Shown here: positions 16,209-24,226 of the stretch, in pieces
Layout of the letters: every line of letters begins with the position of its first letter
How positions within the stretch are numbered: position 1 is the stretch's first letter
Source: Halomonas sp. LR3S48
GTDB taxonomy: Bacteria; Pseudomonadota; Gammaproteobacteria; Pseudomonadales; Halomonadaceae
NCBI RefSeq assembly: GCF_025725665.1
Contig: NZ_CP107009.1
Span: 1,860,001-1,924,000, forward strand
Length of the DNA: 64,000 nucleotides
Direction: 5' to 3'
The notes under the pieces: generated by a model
The model's input: only the letters and a program-made list of their open reading frames with translations
What the model was told of the DNA's origin: nothing
Database searches by the model: none
Made by a program: the position numbers and the translations under genes

Positions 16209-16973
16209 TCAGCGCCCGACCCACCAGTGGTCGGTCCAGGCACGCATCACCCGCTCGGGATACCAGGTCTGGCCCAGGCTGCCGTTGTAGCGGGCCAGTG
16301 CACGGGTGAGGTCGCCACGTTCGACGGCCAGATAGTGCGCAAGTATCGTGCAGCCGTAGCGAAGGTTGAGCCAGGGATCCATCAGGTCGTCGGCACTGCG
16401 ACCCAGCTCTCCGATCCAGAACGGCATGATCTGCATCAGCCCCACCGCGCCGGCGGAGGAGACGGCATCGGCGCGAAAGGCGCTCTCGACCTGAATCACC
16501 GCCAGGACGATTTCAGGCGCCAGCCCCGCCAGCCGGGCCTCGTGGTAGATACGCGTGAGCATCTCGCCGCGCAGGGCCTCGTCGCGCACGAAGCGTGCGA
16601 GCTTGGGCTCCATCTGGCTCATCCACTGGCGTGCCGCCCATATCTGGTCTGGCGAGGGCGGCGTGGTGACCAGCGTGTCGAGGGTCTGGCGCAGCGAAGG
16701 GGGGATGTCGGGCTCCACCCGAATCCGCCGAGCGGGCGGGGCCTGCAGGGCCACGGGCAAGGCGTCGAGAAAGCCCGATTCCCCACCGTCGGTAGTCTCG
16801 CCTTGCTCCCGCGCGGAAGTTGGCTGGGTGCCAAGCAGGCTGGCCGCGACCAGCAACACCGCGGCCAGCCGACGATTACACCCCGGTCCGCTCGCGCAGG
16901 AATTCGACGATGCTGTCGGCAGGCACCATGGTCGCTTCACTGTCACGCCGTCCCTTGTACTCCAGTTCGCCAT
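16209..16973 (-). CDS. Lytic transglycosylase (SLT domain), start uncertain
   Basis: Periplasmic lytic transglycosylase that cleaves the MurNAc-GlcNAc bond of peptidoglycan. The C-terminal half holds the SLT domain: [20 protein letters not shown] with the catalytic Glu, MQIMPFW, and the [18 protein letters not shown] motif. A signal-peptide-like segment ([22 protein letters not shown]) sits only at residues 33-54 of the longest frame. The ATG at 16973 lies 98 nt inside proS and would put 32 unsuited residues before it. The true start is probably a non-ATG codon close to the proS stop (16876), translated by coupling. Of the MltC/Slt/MltE types it looks closest to short soluble or exported SLT enzymes. 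Confidence 0.8.
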   Translation of the reverse strand: MANWSTRDGVTVKRPWCLPTASSNSCASGPGCNRRLAAVLLVAASLLGTQPTSAREQGETTDGGESGFLDALPVALQAPPARRIRVEPDIPPSLRQTLDTLVTTPPSPDQIWAARQWMSQMEPKLARFVRDEALRGEMLTRIYHEARLAGLAPEIVLAVIQVESAFRADAVSSAGAVGLMQIMPFWIGELGRSADDLMDPWLNLRYGCTILAHYLAVERGDLTRALARYNGSLGQTWYPERVMRAWTDHWWVGR

Positions 16974-18597
16974 TGTCCAGTCCGCGGTCGCCGACTACCA
17001 GTCGATGGGGAATGCCGATCAGTTCCTGATCGGCGAACTTCACCCCGGGGCGCAGGTCGCGATCGTCCATCAGCACGTCAAGGCCGGCTGCGGTGAGGGC
17101 CTGGTAGAGCCGCTCGGACTCCTCCCGCACGCGCTGCGACTTGTGCGCGTTCATCGGTACCAGGGCGACCTGGAAGGGCGCGATGGCGTTGGGCCAGATA
17201 ATGCCGTTCTCATCGTGGTTCTGCTCGATGGCGGCGGCGACCACGCGGGTCACGCCGATACCGTAGCAGCCCATCCAGGGGTGGGCTGCCTTGCCGTTGT
17301 CGTCGAGCACCGTGGCGTTCATTGCCTCGGAGTACTTCTTGCCCAACTGGAACACGTGACCGACCTCGATACCACGCTTGATCGAAAGCGTGCCCTTGCC
17401 GTCCGGCGAGGGGTCGCCCTCGACCACGTTGCGAATGTCGGCCACCTTGGGCAGTGCCGCGTCGCGCTCCCAGTTGATGCCGAAGTAGTGCTTGCCATCG
17501 ACGTTGGCGCCGGCACCGAAGTCGCTCATCAGGGCCACGCTGCGGTCGATGATGATCGGCATGTCGAGGTTCACCGGGCCCAGCGAGCCGGGGCCGGCGC
17601 CGACCACGGCGCGAATCTCTTCTTCCGTGGCCATGGTCAGCGGTGCGGCTACCTCGGGCAGGTTCTCGGCCTTGACCTCGTTGAGCTCGTGGTCGCCGCG
17701 CACCAGCAGGGCGATCAGGCCGCCCTCGGTAGCGCGCACCATCAGCGTCTTGATGGTCTTCTCGATGGGCAGGCCGTGCTGTTCCACCAGGGCGGCGATG
17801 GTCTTGGCGTTGGGCGTGTCGACCAGGCGCAATGCTTCGCTCGGCGCGGCGCGCTCGGCATTGGTGCCCAGCGGCGCAGGCAGCGCCTCGGCCTTCTCGA
17901 TATTGGCGGCATAGTCGGATTCGGTGGAGAACGCGATATCGTCTTCGCCCGAAGCAGCCAGCACGTGGAACTCGTGGGAACCGGTGCCGCCGATGGCGCC
18001 GTTGTCGGCCAGGACCGGGCGGAAGTCCAGCCCCAGGCGAGTGAAGATCCGCACGTAGGCGTCGTACATCGCCTGGTAGGTCTCCTTCAGGGAGTCCTGG
18101 TCGATGTGGAAGGAGTAAGCATCCTTCATGATGAACTCACGCGAGCGCATCACACCGAAGCGCGGGCGGATCTCGTCGCGGAACTTGGTCTGGATCTGGT
18201 AGAAGTTGGCCGGCAGCTGCTTGTAGCTGGAGAGCTCGCGGCGCATCAGGTCGGTGATCACCTCTTCATGGGTGGGGCCGACGCAGTAGTCGCGCTCGTG
18301 GCGGTCCTTCAGGCGCAGCAGCTCGGGACCGTACTGCTCCCAGCGGCCGGATTCCTGCCACAGTTCGGCGGGCTGTACCGCCGGCATCAACACCTCCTGG
18401 GCTCCGGATCGATCCATCTCCTCGCGCACGATGCGCTCCACCTTGCGCAGAGTACGCAGGCCGACCGGCAGCCAAGTGTACAGGCCCGAGGTCAGGCGAC
18501 GAATCATGCCGGCACGCAGCATCAGCTGATGGCTGACGACCTCGGCATCGGAGGGAGTTTCCTTGAGGGTGGCGATCAACAGTTGGGTGGCGCGCAT
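16876..18597 (-). CDS. proS: Prolyl-tRNA synthetase (bacterial type)
   Basis: Class II aminoacyl-tRNA synthetase that charges tRNA-Pro. The start at 18597 ([13 protein letters not shown]) corresponds to the normal N-terminus and follows AAGGAAACG; the longer frame adds 32 residues. The 573 residues equal E. coli ProS (572). Visible: motif 1/2 region ([22 protein letters not shown]), the inserted editing domain with about 180 residues ([27 protein letters not shown]), motif 3 ([12 protein letters not shown]) and the anticodon-binding C-terminus. The lytic transglycosylase gene starts within or immediately after its 3' end. Confidence 0.97.
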   Translation of the reverse strand: MRATQLLIATLKETPSDAEVVSHQLMLRAGMIRRLTSGLYTWLPVGLRTLRKVERIVREEMDRSGAQEVLMPAVQPAELWQESGRWEQYGPELLRLKDRHERDYCVGPTHEEVITDLMRRELSSYKQLPANFYQIQTKFRDEIRPRFGVMRSREFIMKDAYSFHIDQDSLKETYQAMYDAYVRIFTRLGLDFRPVLADNGAIGGTGSHEFHVLAASGEDDIAFSTESDYAANIEKAEALPAPLGTNAERAAPSEALRLVDTPNAKTIAALVEQHGLPIEKTIKTLMVRATEGGLIALLVRGDHELNEVKAENLPEVAAPLTMATEEEIRAVVGAGPGSLGPVNLDMPIIIDRSVALMSDFGAGANVDGKHYFGINWERDAALPKVADIRNVVEGDPSPDGKGTLSIKRGIEVGHVFQLGKKYSEAMNATVLDDNGKAAHPWMGCYGIGVTRVVAAAIEQNHDENGIIWPNAIAPFQVALVPMNAHKSQRVREESERLYQALTAAGLDVLMDDRDLRPGVKFADQELIGIPHRLVVGDRGLDNGELEYKGRRDSEATMVPADSIVEFLRERTGV

Positions 18598-18745
18598 GGG
18601 TCCGGCGTTTCCTTCCAGCATGGGCTGACATGAGTCGAGATGCCGCGCAGGCGGCGTTCGGGGCATTGTACGGCCAACGGGGAACGGCGGCAAAAGCGCT
18701 GCTCACTTGGCATGGCCGTTCGGGGCTTATCCGTCGACAGGGCTC

Positions 18746-19339
18746 CTACCTCAACGACTTCAGCCAGAAAACCATCGGCTTGTCGGTCTCCTCCGGCTCG
18801 CCGATGTCCTTCCAGCGGAAGGTGGTGGCGAGCTCCGGATGCCGCTCGTAACCCTGCGAGCGCCAGAAACCGTGCAGCGGCACGTAGCCCTCCGGTTTCA
18901 GCGGATGGTCGTCGGGGCGTTCCACGGCACAGAAGGCCACGGTGGAGAAGCCATGGCGGGCCGCATGGCGCTCGCGCTCGGCGAGAAAGGCCTTGCCGAT
19001 GCCACGGCCACGGTAGCTTGGCAGCAGTACCGACTCGCCGTAGTAGAACACACTGCCGATATCGAAGCCGGCCTGCTCAAAGGGGGTGCGGAACTCCTCC
19101 ACGTCCTCGGCCAACGGCATGCCCGTGGCGGCACCGACCAGAGCATCGCCATCCTCGGCCAGCACGAACAGGCTCTCGGGGCACTCTGCGTAGCGGCGCA
19201 GATAGTTGGCCTCGTAGTCGAAACTGCCGTCGTAGAGGTAAGGAAAATCGCGAAACACGGTGATTCGCAGGTGAGCCAGCGCGTCCAGCCGTGACTCGAT
19301 GGCGTTGCCTTGGCAAGTGTGCAGTGTGATCTCGCTCAT
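18746..19339 (-). CDS. GNAT-family N-acetyltransferase
   Basis: The start at 19339 (MSEITLHTC) follows CGGAGG-type SD; the longer frame runs into the divergent intergenic region. The 197 residues show the GNAT acetyl-CoA motif A (ESVLLPSYRGRGIGKAFLAERE: strand, then R-G-R-G-I-G-K) and motif B (STVAFCAVER). The acceptor is unknown. The N-terminal region (RITVFRDFPYLYDGSFDYE) resembles the large group of GNATs related to phosphinothricin or small-molecule acetylases. It is divergent from the lipoprotein gene, with 133 nt between them. Confidence 0.85.
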   Translation of the reverse strand: MSEITLHTCQGNAIESRLDALAHLRITVFRDFPYLYDGSFDYEANYLRRYAECPESLFVLAEDGDALVGAATGMPLAEDVEEFRTPFEQAGFDIGSVFYYGESVLLPSYRGRGIGKAFLAERERHAARHGFSTVAFCAVERPDDHPLKPEGYVPLHGFWRSQGYERHPELATTFRWKDIGEPEETDKPMVFWLKSLR

Positions 19340-19472
19340 GACGCCTCCGTGAAAAATGTAAACGTTCGTATAAATCGGGGTTGTGGTAATCTGCCGCCAT
19401 TCTCCATGGCGGCGCCGAGGGCGGCAATCGTCCCGGTGTCGATGACACGAACTGCTACGGAGCGACCTCTGC

Positions 19473-19910
19473 ATGAAGACCCGAATCCGTCGTGCCCTGA
19501 CTGGCCTGGTGGTAGGAGTTTCCATCACCGCCCTGGTGGGCTGCGGTACCGTCTTCCATCCCGAACGCAAGGGCCAGATGAGTGGCCGCATCGATCCCGT
19601 CATCGCCATTGCCAACGGCGTTGGCCTGTTGTTCTTCATCGTCCCCGGCGTGATCGCCTACGCCGTGGACTTCTCCAACGGCACCATCTACCTGCCCGGT
19701 ACGCACGACAGCGCCAGTGTCGATGTCCTGCACATGGAAGAGGGTATGGACGTGCCCACCCTTGAGAGACTGCTCTCCGAGAAGACCGGCAAGTCGGTCA
19801 GCCTGGACAGCGAGATGGTGCGGGTCGAAGAGGTGGAAAGCCTCGAGGAGGCCTTGGCCCTGGTGCGCATGGCCGGAATCAACGACCGCGAGCGTCTGGC
19901 CACGATGTAA
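19473..19910 (+). CDS. Small lipoprotein of unknown function
   Basis: 145 residues with a type II signal peptide: basic N-terminus (MKTRIRR), hydrophobic core, lipobox ALVGC with Cys24. The mature part has one further hydrophobic stretch (VIAIANGVGLLFFIVPGVIAYAVDF) and then a polar, acidic C-terminal half. The CGTVFHP...IAYAVDFSNGTIYLP layout is reminiscent of the YceK/YidQ-type lipoproteins, but I cannot confirm it. Monocistronic, followed by a hairpin. Confidence 0.75.
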   Translation: MKTRIRRALTGLVVGVSITALVGCGTVFHPERKGQMSGRIDPVIAIANGVGLLFFIVPGVIAYAVDFSNGTIYLPGTHDSASVDVLHMEEGMDVPTLERLLSEKTGKSVSLDSEMVRVEEVESLEEALALVRMAGINDRERLATM

Positions 19911-19936
19911 CTCCTCCACAAGAGGAGGCGTGTTTT
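19911..19936 (+). terminator. Hairpin terminator of the lipoprotein gene
   Basis: CTCCTC-CACAA-GAGGAG directly after the stop codon, followed by GCGTGTTTT. A short stem with a modest U-run. A second stem, GGCCTGCC-N7-GGCAGGCC (19944-19966), lies before the convergent Lrp gene and may serve the opposite strand. Confidence 0.6.
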
Positions 19937-19981
19937 CCCCTGCGGCCTGCCAAGTGATGGCAGGCCGGTCCTCTTCCCCCT

Positions 19982-20479
19982 CTACAGGGGTACCTGGTGG
20001 GTCGATACCACCTCTTTCAACCCCATGAACGAGCGAATCTGTCGCACCCCGGGCAAGTACAGCAATTGCTCGGCGTGCAGCTTGTTGAAGCTCTGGCTAT
20101 CGCGAGTCCTGACCAGCATGAAGTAGTCGAATTCGCCGGTCACCACATGGCATTCCATGCAGCCGGTGACGCGCTGCGCGGCCTCCTCGAAGGCGGCGAA
20201 TGATTCCGGCGTCGAGCGATCCAGCACTACCCCTATCAATACCACCATGCCGGCATTGAGCCGTTCGGGATCGAGATGCGCAACGATGCCGCGGATCAGT
20301 CCTTCCCGCTTCAGCCGCTCTACACGTCGCAGGCAGGCGGGTGGGCTGAGATTCACTTCGGCCGCCAGCGCCACGTTGGAGATCGAGGCGTCCTGTTGCA
20401 GTGTCTTGAGGATGCGCTTGTCGATGCGGTCCAGCTCGGCAGCGGTGGCAGGAGCGGGATGGGTGTCTGTCTTACGCAA
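19982..20479 (-). CDS. Lrp/AsnC-family regulator, probable AcdR of acdS
   Basis: Feast/famine regulator of 165 residues: N-terminal winged HTH (LDRIDKRILKTLQQDASISN, then LSPPACLRRVERLKREGLI) and a C-terminal RAM effector-binding domain (GCMECHVVTGEFDYFMLVRTRD). The frame opens at a TTG (20479) just after an in-frame stop, with only a weak SD. It is divergent from acdS across a 206-nt AT-rich spacer. In Pseudomonas UW4 and relatives the Lrp-type AcdR, placed exactly so, controls acdS in response to ACC and leucine, so the same role is inferred here. Confidence 0.85.
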   Translation of the reverse strand: MRKTDTHPAPATAAELDRIDKRILKTLQQDASISNVALAAEVNLSPPACLRRVERLKREGLIRGIVAHLDPERLNAGMVVLIGVVLDRSTPESFAAFEEAAQRVTGCMECHVVTGEFDYFMLVRTRDSQSFNKLHAEQLLYLPGVRQIRSFMGLKEVVSTHQVPL

Positions 20480-20685
20480 TTTAATTTCTCATTCTTTGGA
20501 TTCTAAGAAATCATGCACATGTAAAAAAGGAATTTGTCGGGATTGTGTTTGAATAATCGGCGCTATTTTGCAACCAAGCAACTCTCCATGGCCATTAGTA
20601 TGAAAAAGGTCGATCGCGTCACTCGTGAGCCCGGCGGTCCGAGCCGAACGGCCGCCGCCATTGCCTAGCCAGCAGGAGAAACTCA
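20480..20685. promoter_or_regulatory. Divergent control region lrp/acdS
   Basis: Intergenic region markedly richer in A+T than its surroundings. It holds the inverted repeat ATTTCT-N16-AGAAAT (20484-20511) next to the lrp start, a plausible Lrp-type operator, and further AT-rich blocks (TTTGAATAATC, CTATTTTGC) that could carry the acdS promoter. I could not fix a unique -35/-10 pair. Confidence 0.45.
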
Positions 20686-21702
20686 ATGAACTTGCAGCGT
20701 TTCCCTCGTTATCCGTTGACCTTCGGGCCTTCGCCCATCACTCCTCTGAAGCGCCTCGGCGAGCATCTGGGCGGGAGAGTCGAGCTGTATGCCAAGCGCG
20801 AAGACTGCAACAGCGGCCTCGCGTTCGGCGGCAACAAGACACGCAAACTCGAATACCTGATCCCCGAAGCCCTGGAGCAGGGTTGCGACACGCTCGTTTC
20901 CATCGGCGGTATCCAGTCCAATCAAACGCGTCAGGTCGCCGCCGTCGCGGCCCACCTCGGCATGCAGTGCGTGCTGGTCCAGGAGGACTGGGTCAACTAT
21001 TCGGATGCGGTGTACGACCGGGTGGGCAACATCGAGATGTCGCGCATCATGGGGGCCGAGGTGCGCCTCGACGAGGCGGGCTTCGACATCGGTATCCGCC
21101 CCAGTTGGGAGCAGGCGCTGGAGGATGTGCGCCAGCGTGGCGGCAAGCCGTTCCCGATTCCCGCCGGCTGCTCCGAGCACCCTTATGGCGGCCTGGGCTT
21201 CGTGGGGTTTGCCGAGGAGGTACGCCAGCAGGAGCTGGCGCTCGGCTTCACGTTCGACTACATCGTGGTCTGCTCGGTGACCGGTAGTACCCAGGCCGGC
21301 ATGGTGGTCGGTTTCGCCGCCGATGGCCGGGCGCGGCGGGTGATTGGCATCGATGCCTCGGCCAAGCCGGAGCGAACTCGTGAGCAGATCCTGCGCATCG
21401 CTCGGCACACTGCCGAACTGGTCGAGCTGGAAGGGGGGATCGCCGACGAAGATGTGGTGCTGGATGCCCGCTATGGCGGCCCCGAATACGGCCTGCCCAG
21501 TGAAGGGACGCTGGAAGCGATTCGTCTCTGCGCCCGCCTCGAGGGCGTGCTGACCGATCCGGTCTACGAGGGCAAGTCGATGCATGGGATGATCGATATG
21601 GTGCGCAACGGTGAGTTCCCCGAGGGCTCACGCGTGCTCTATGCCCACCTGGGCGGCGTGCCGGCGTTGAGCGCTTATAGTTATCTGTTCCGCAACGGCT
21701 GA
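20686..21702 (+). CDS. acdS: 1-aminocyclopropane-1-carboxylate deaminase
   Basis: PLP enzyme that opens ACC to 2-oxobutyrate and ammonia, lowering ethylene in plant hosts. Length 338 is identical to the Pseudomonas enzymes, and the sequence is close to them throughout ([37 protein letters not shown]). Functional residues are in place: PLP Lys51 in GGNKTRK, Tyr294/Glu295 in VYEGKSMHG, and Leu322 in AHLGGVP. These separate true ACC deaminases from D-cysteine desulfhydrases. SD AGGAGAAA precedes the ATG. The 3' end overlaps the convergent amidase gene by 22 nt. Confidence 0.95.
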   Translation: MNLQRFPRYPLTFGPSPITPLKRLGEHLGGRVELYAKREDCNSGLAFGGNKTRKLEYLIPEALEQGCDTLVSIGGIQSNQTRQVAAVAAHLGMQCVLVQEDWVNYSDAVYDRVGNIEMSRIMGAEVRLDEAGFDIGIRPSWEQALEDVRQRGGKPFPIPAGCSEHPYGGLGFVGFAEEVRQQELALGFTFDYIVVCSVTGSTQAGMVVGFAADGRARRVIGIDASAKPERTREQILRIARHTAELVELEGGIADEDVVLDARYGGPEYGLPSEGTLEAIRLCARLEGVLTDPVYEGKSMHGMIDMVRNGEFPEGSRVLYAHLGGVPALSAYSYLFRNG

Positions 21703-22604
21703 CCGAGATCCTCCAGCGCTGCCGGGCGATACTCCTCCAGCAGCGCCCAGAGAATGGCCTGGGTCTCCACGTCCGGCTTGCCGCGGTAATCGGCGGGCCG
21801 GAAGCGCATCTGGAAGGCACGCAGTACCGCGCGGGTCTGGCGGTCCAGCTCACCCGTTGTCTCCAGCGGATAGCCCCAGGCGCGCAGCGCCTCCTGAAGA
21901 GTGGCGAGCGGTAATTCCTCTGCCTCGAAGTGGGCTTGCCAGCGCGATACCGCTTCCTCCCCCGGCCATACGCCGATACCTGCCTCATGGAGTTCGCGCC
22001 ATGGGAAGCGCGGGCCGGGGTCGATCTTGCGCGACGGCGCAATGTCGGAATGGGCTACCACGTCGGTGGGGTGGATGCCATGGCGTTCGATGATGTCCCG
22101 CGATAGTGCGATCAACGCCTCGATCTGCTCGTCTGGATAAGACGCCCACTTTACCTCCACGGCGGCCTCGGGATGCGTTTCCAGCAACCGCTCCACCTCG
22201 GCGTAGGGACGATCGGGCCCGGTATTGACGATCTCGATGCCTATCGAGGTGTCGTTGATGTTGGTGCGACCCTTCCAGGCGCTGGCGCCGGCGTGCCAGG
22301 CGCGGCGCTCCTCGTCGACGAGCTGGTAGACCAGCGGCAGACCGCGTTGGTCGCGCGGCGGCAACGACAGCACATAATGGGCACTGACGTGAGGGCCGGT
22401 GAGCACGGCCAGCGACTCTGCCTCGTCGACATCGGTGTAGTGCAACACCAGGTGGCGCACCCGGCTGGTATGCGAGGACGAAACGTGGCTGTGATCCACT
22501 ACGTAGCCGTCGCGCTGTTCGAGAGACTTCGGTGTGGCGCAACCGCTCAACCAGGTGGTTGCGATGACGATGCCCGCGATGGCGGTCCAGCGATTCGCCA
22601 TCAT
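21681..22604 (-). CDS. amiD: N-acetylmuramoyl-L-alanine amidase, AmiD-type lipoprotein
   Basis: Zinc amidase that cleaves MurNAc-L-Ala bonds, probably on the inner face of the outer membrane. 307 residues: lipobox near LSGCATP (Cys22), an Amidase_2 domain with zinc ligands (HLVLHYT, SAHYVL, and [16 protein letters not shown]), and a C-terminal peptidoglycan-binding domain ([30 protein letters not shown]). This is the E. coli AmiD plan. Two ATGs in tandem (22604, 22601) follow GGGGAG. The first overlaps the DUF3307 stop by 1 nt, so it is the third gene of the satD operon. Its placement there, not near other cell-wall genes, is notable. Confidence 0.9.
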   Translation of the reverse strand: MMANRWTAIAGIVIATTWLSGCATPKSLEQRDGYVVDHSHVSSSHTSRVRHLVLHYTDVDEAESLAVLTGPHVSAHYVLSLPPRDQRGLPLVYQLVDEERRAWHAGASAWKGRTNINDTSIGIEIVNTGPDRPYAEVERLLETHPEAAVEVKWASYPDEQIEALIALSRDIIERHGIHPTDVVAHSDIAPSRKIDPGPRFPWRELHEAGIGVWPGEEAVSRWQAHFEAEELPLATLQEALRAWGYPLETTGELDRQTRAVLRAFQMRFRPADYRGKPDVETQAILWALLEEYRPAALEDLGQPLRNR

Positions 22605-23365
22605 CAGCTCCCCTGTATCACTAGCCGGATCAACAAACCGAGCACCATGGCACTCGAGACGCTGAGCAGGGTGCCCATCAACACGTATTCGGTCAGCTTG
22701 CGATCCTGCGCACCGCGCAGTTCACCGAAGCGCAGCACCGACTTGGCGGCGAGCAGGAAACCAATGGCGGTCAACTGGTCGAGCAGTACCAGGGTCAGCA
22801 CCAGCACGCGCTCGGCCATGCCGATGCGTGCCCCGGCAGCAATGAGCGTGCCCGGGTTGTCGATTTCGGCACTCCAGCGCTGTATGACCAGGGCGATGAC
22901 GATCGACAGTGGGCGGGTGACGACCAGGTACGCGACGACGATGCCGAGTACCGGCGGGGTGAACAACCATTGCCAGAAGGTGACCAACGGCTGCCAACTG
23001 CCCAACCAGACCAGCCATACACCCAACAGCACCAGCAGGTGCAACGCCTGGTCGAGCATGAACCAGCGCAGTCTTGATGGCGACAGGTAGGACTTGCCGA
23101 GGTCGATAGCCATATGGCTCACGGCGACAGCAAGCGCGCCTCCCAGCACCATGGCCAAGGAGGTGGTGGCGTTCGAATGGGTGAGGGTGGCCGCGCCCAA
23201 CACCGCGAAGGCCAAGCCGCCATGCAGCGCTGCGTGCAGGTAGAGTTGCGGGGAGCGCACCTTGCGCACGTAGCGAGCCTCGACCCAACGCCTTGGCTGC
23301 AGGGCGAAATCGCCAAGCAGATGGACCAGCACCAGCCCCAGCAGCAGCGAGAGATCGGCATTCAT
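22604..23365 (-). CDS. DUF3307 polytopic membrane protein
   Basis: 253 residues with about six or seven predicted membrane helices. The N-terminal family signature is LLLGLVLVHLLGDFALQP, followed by W-V-E-x-R and a conserved HAALHGG helix, then HMAIDLGKSY. These His/Asp residues in helices (HLLGDF, HAALHGG, HMAIDLGK) are characteristic of DUF3307 and look like a buried polar site. The function of the family is unknown. The start overlaps the satD stop as ATGA and the stop overlaps amiD, so it is translated as part of the operon. A membrane effector or transporter partner of SatD is a reasonable guess. Confidence 0.85.
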   Translation of the reverse strand: MNADLSLLLGLVLVHLLGDFALQPRRWVEARYVRKVRSPQLYLHAALHGGLAFAVLGAATLTHSNATTSLAMVLGGALAVAVSHMAIDLGKSYLSPSRLRWFMLDQALHLLVLLGVWLVWLGSWQPLVTFWQWLFTPPVLGIVVAYLVVTRPLSIVIALVIQRWSAEIDNPGTLIAAGARIGMAERVLVLTLVLLDQLTAIGFLLAAKSVLRFGELRGAQDRKLTEYVLMGTLLSVSSAMVLGLLIRLVIQGS

Positions 23366-24003
23366 CGGGAGTCGTCCTTGAATCGTTGGCCGAGGTAGCG
23401 GAGATAATCGTCGAGCAGCGACCAGCGGGCGGCCCGCAGCCGCTTGTGCACGCCGGGCTGGCTGATGCCGAGCCGTTTGGCGAGCACTTGCTGGGACTCA
23501 TCGTGCCACAGGCTCAGGTAAACGGCTTCGGCGGCGTAGCGCGACCAGCCGTCGATCAGGTCGTCGACGAAGCGGGTCAGCAGGGTCAGGCACTCGCTCT
23601 CGGACTCCTCGACCAGCTTGAGGCACAGGTGGGAAGAGCCTTCGCTCATGGCGTCCAGGGTCTGACCGGAGCGCACGAACACCTCGCCGCTGGCTTCGGT
23701 GACCCGCTGTTCGGGGTGCCAGCGATCCTTGCCGATGGCGACGGCGATGCGGGCATCCCAGCGTTGGTCTTCCTCCGAATGGCGAATCAGTGCCGCACGC
23801 AACAACACCGCAGCATGCATGGCTGTCGCGGGGTCGGGAAGGGCGATCTGAAATCCGTCTCCACGGTACCGCTCACCCTGGCCGCCGTAGCGGTCGGTAA
23901 TCGCCTCGAGGGCGGCATCGAGCTCCTTGAAGAGTCGCTTCGGGTCGCTGGCCTTGCGTGAATCGACAAGGTCGCCCGTGAGTACGGCAATGCGCTGCAC
24001 CAT
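23362..24003 (-). CDS. SatD-family regulator with cyclase-like N-terminal domain and HTH
   Basis: 213 residues. The N-terminal 140 residues are SatD family and, by my reading, follow the class III nucleotide-cyclase pattern: first strand with Asp (IAVLTGDLVDSRK, D11), a helix, then YRGDGFQIAL with D49 where cyclases place the second metal-binding Asp. A helix rich in Ala (ATAMHAAVLLRAAL), the RIAVAIG strand and GEVFVRSGQTLDAM come next. The C-terminus carries a helix-turn-helix (QQVLAKRLGISQPGVHKRLR). It may therefore be a ligand-sensing or nucleotide-making DNA-binding protein. It is the first gene of the operon with DUF3307 and amiD. The cyclase relation is inference; catalysis is not shown. 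Confidence 0.8.
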   Translation of the reverse strand: MVQRIAVLTGDLVDSRKASDPKRLFKELDAALEAITDRYGGQGERYRGDGFQIALPDPATAMHAAVLLRAALIRHSEEDQRWDARIAVAIGKDRWHPEQRVTEASGEVFVRSGQTLDAMSEGSSHLCLKLVEESESECLTLLTRFVDDLIDGWSRYAAEAVYLSLWHDESQQVLAKRLGISQPGVHKRLRAARWSLLDDYLRYLGQRFKDDSR

Positions 24004-24031
24004 AGGCCCGCTCTACATGAGGTATGGAGAG

Positions 24032-24059
24032 ATAATAGCCCCTAAGGGTTATTTTTCAA
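24032..24059 (-). promoter_or_regulatory. Proximal sigma70 promoter of satD
   Basis: On the minus strand: -35 TTGAAA (24054-24059), 16-nt spacer, -10 TATTAT (24032-24037), each 5 of 6 to consensus. Transcription would begin near 24025, about 20 nt before the satD ATG. The spacer contains one ATAACC element. Confidence 0.65.
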
Positions 24060-24082
24060 ATTTATAACCAAAAAAGGTTATA
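24047..24082. promoter_or_regulatory. ATAACC operator array upstream of satD
   Basis: Three copies of the ATAACC/GGTTAT hexamer in 36 nt: GGTTAT (24047-24052) inside the promoter spacer, then the perfect palindrome TATAACC-N6-GGTTATA (24063-24082) just upstream of the -35. Position and symmetry fit a dimeric repressor, most simply the HTH of SatD itself. Confidence 0.6.
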
Positions 24083-24146
24083 GCGAATTGTCCGCTATCG
24101 ATGCTTGCCCAAGACCAGGCGGATGACATGTCTCGTCATACAAAAC

Positions 24147-24162
24147 CTGTATAAAAATACAG
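24147..24162. promoter_or_regulatory. LexA-type SOS box
   Basis: CTGTATAAAAATACAG is a perfect 16-nt match to the gammaproteobacterial LexA consensus CTGT-N8-ACAG, with an AT-rich centre and the usual flanking TA on one side. It overlaps the -10 of a minus-strand promoter directed at satD. Confidence 0.65.
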
Positions 24163-24189
24163 TATAGGGAGTCACCCGAGAATGGGCAA
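24161..24189 (-). promoter_or_regulatory. Distal promoter overlapped by the LexA box
   Basis: Minus strand: -35 TTGCCC (24184-24189, 4 of 6), 17-nt spacer, -10 TATACT (24161-24166, 5 of 6). The LexA-type palindrome covers the -10 and initiation region, the classical place for repression. The transcript would read through about 150 nt into satD. Confidence 0.55.
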
Positions 24190-24226
24190 GCCATCGCAGG
24201 GCTATCGATCCCGGCCTCGGCAGCTT

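Noticed and set aside
16555..18633. Very long plus-strand open frame (692 codons) antisense to proS
   Set aside because: Mirror of the codon bias in proS; no domain, and proS itself is unmistakable.
24049..24129. 26-codon minus-strand frame between the LexA-box promoter and satD
   Set aside because: Weak SD, overlaps the ATAACC operators, and the composition looks random; at most an uORF.
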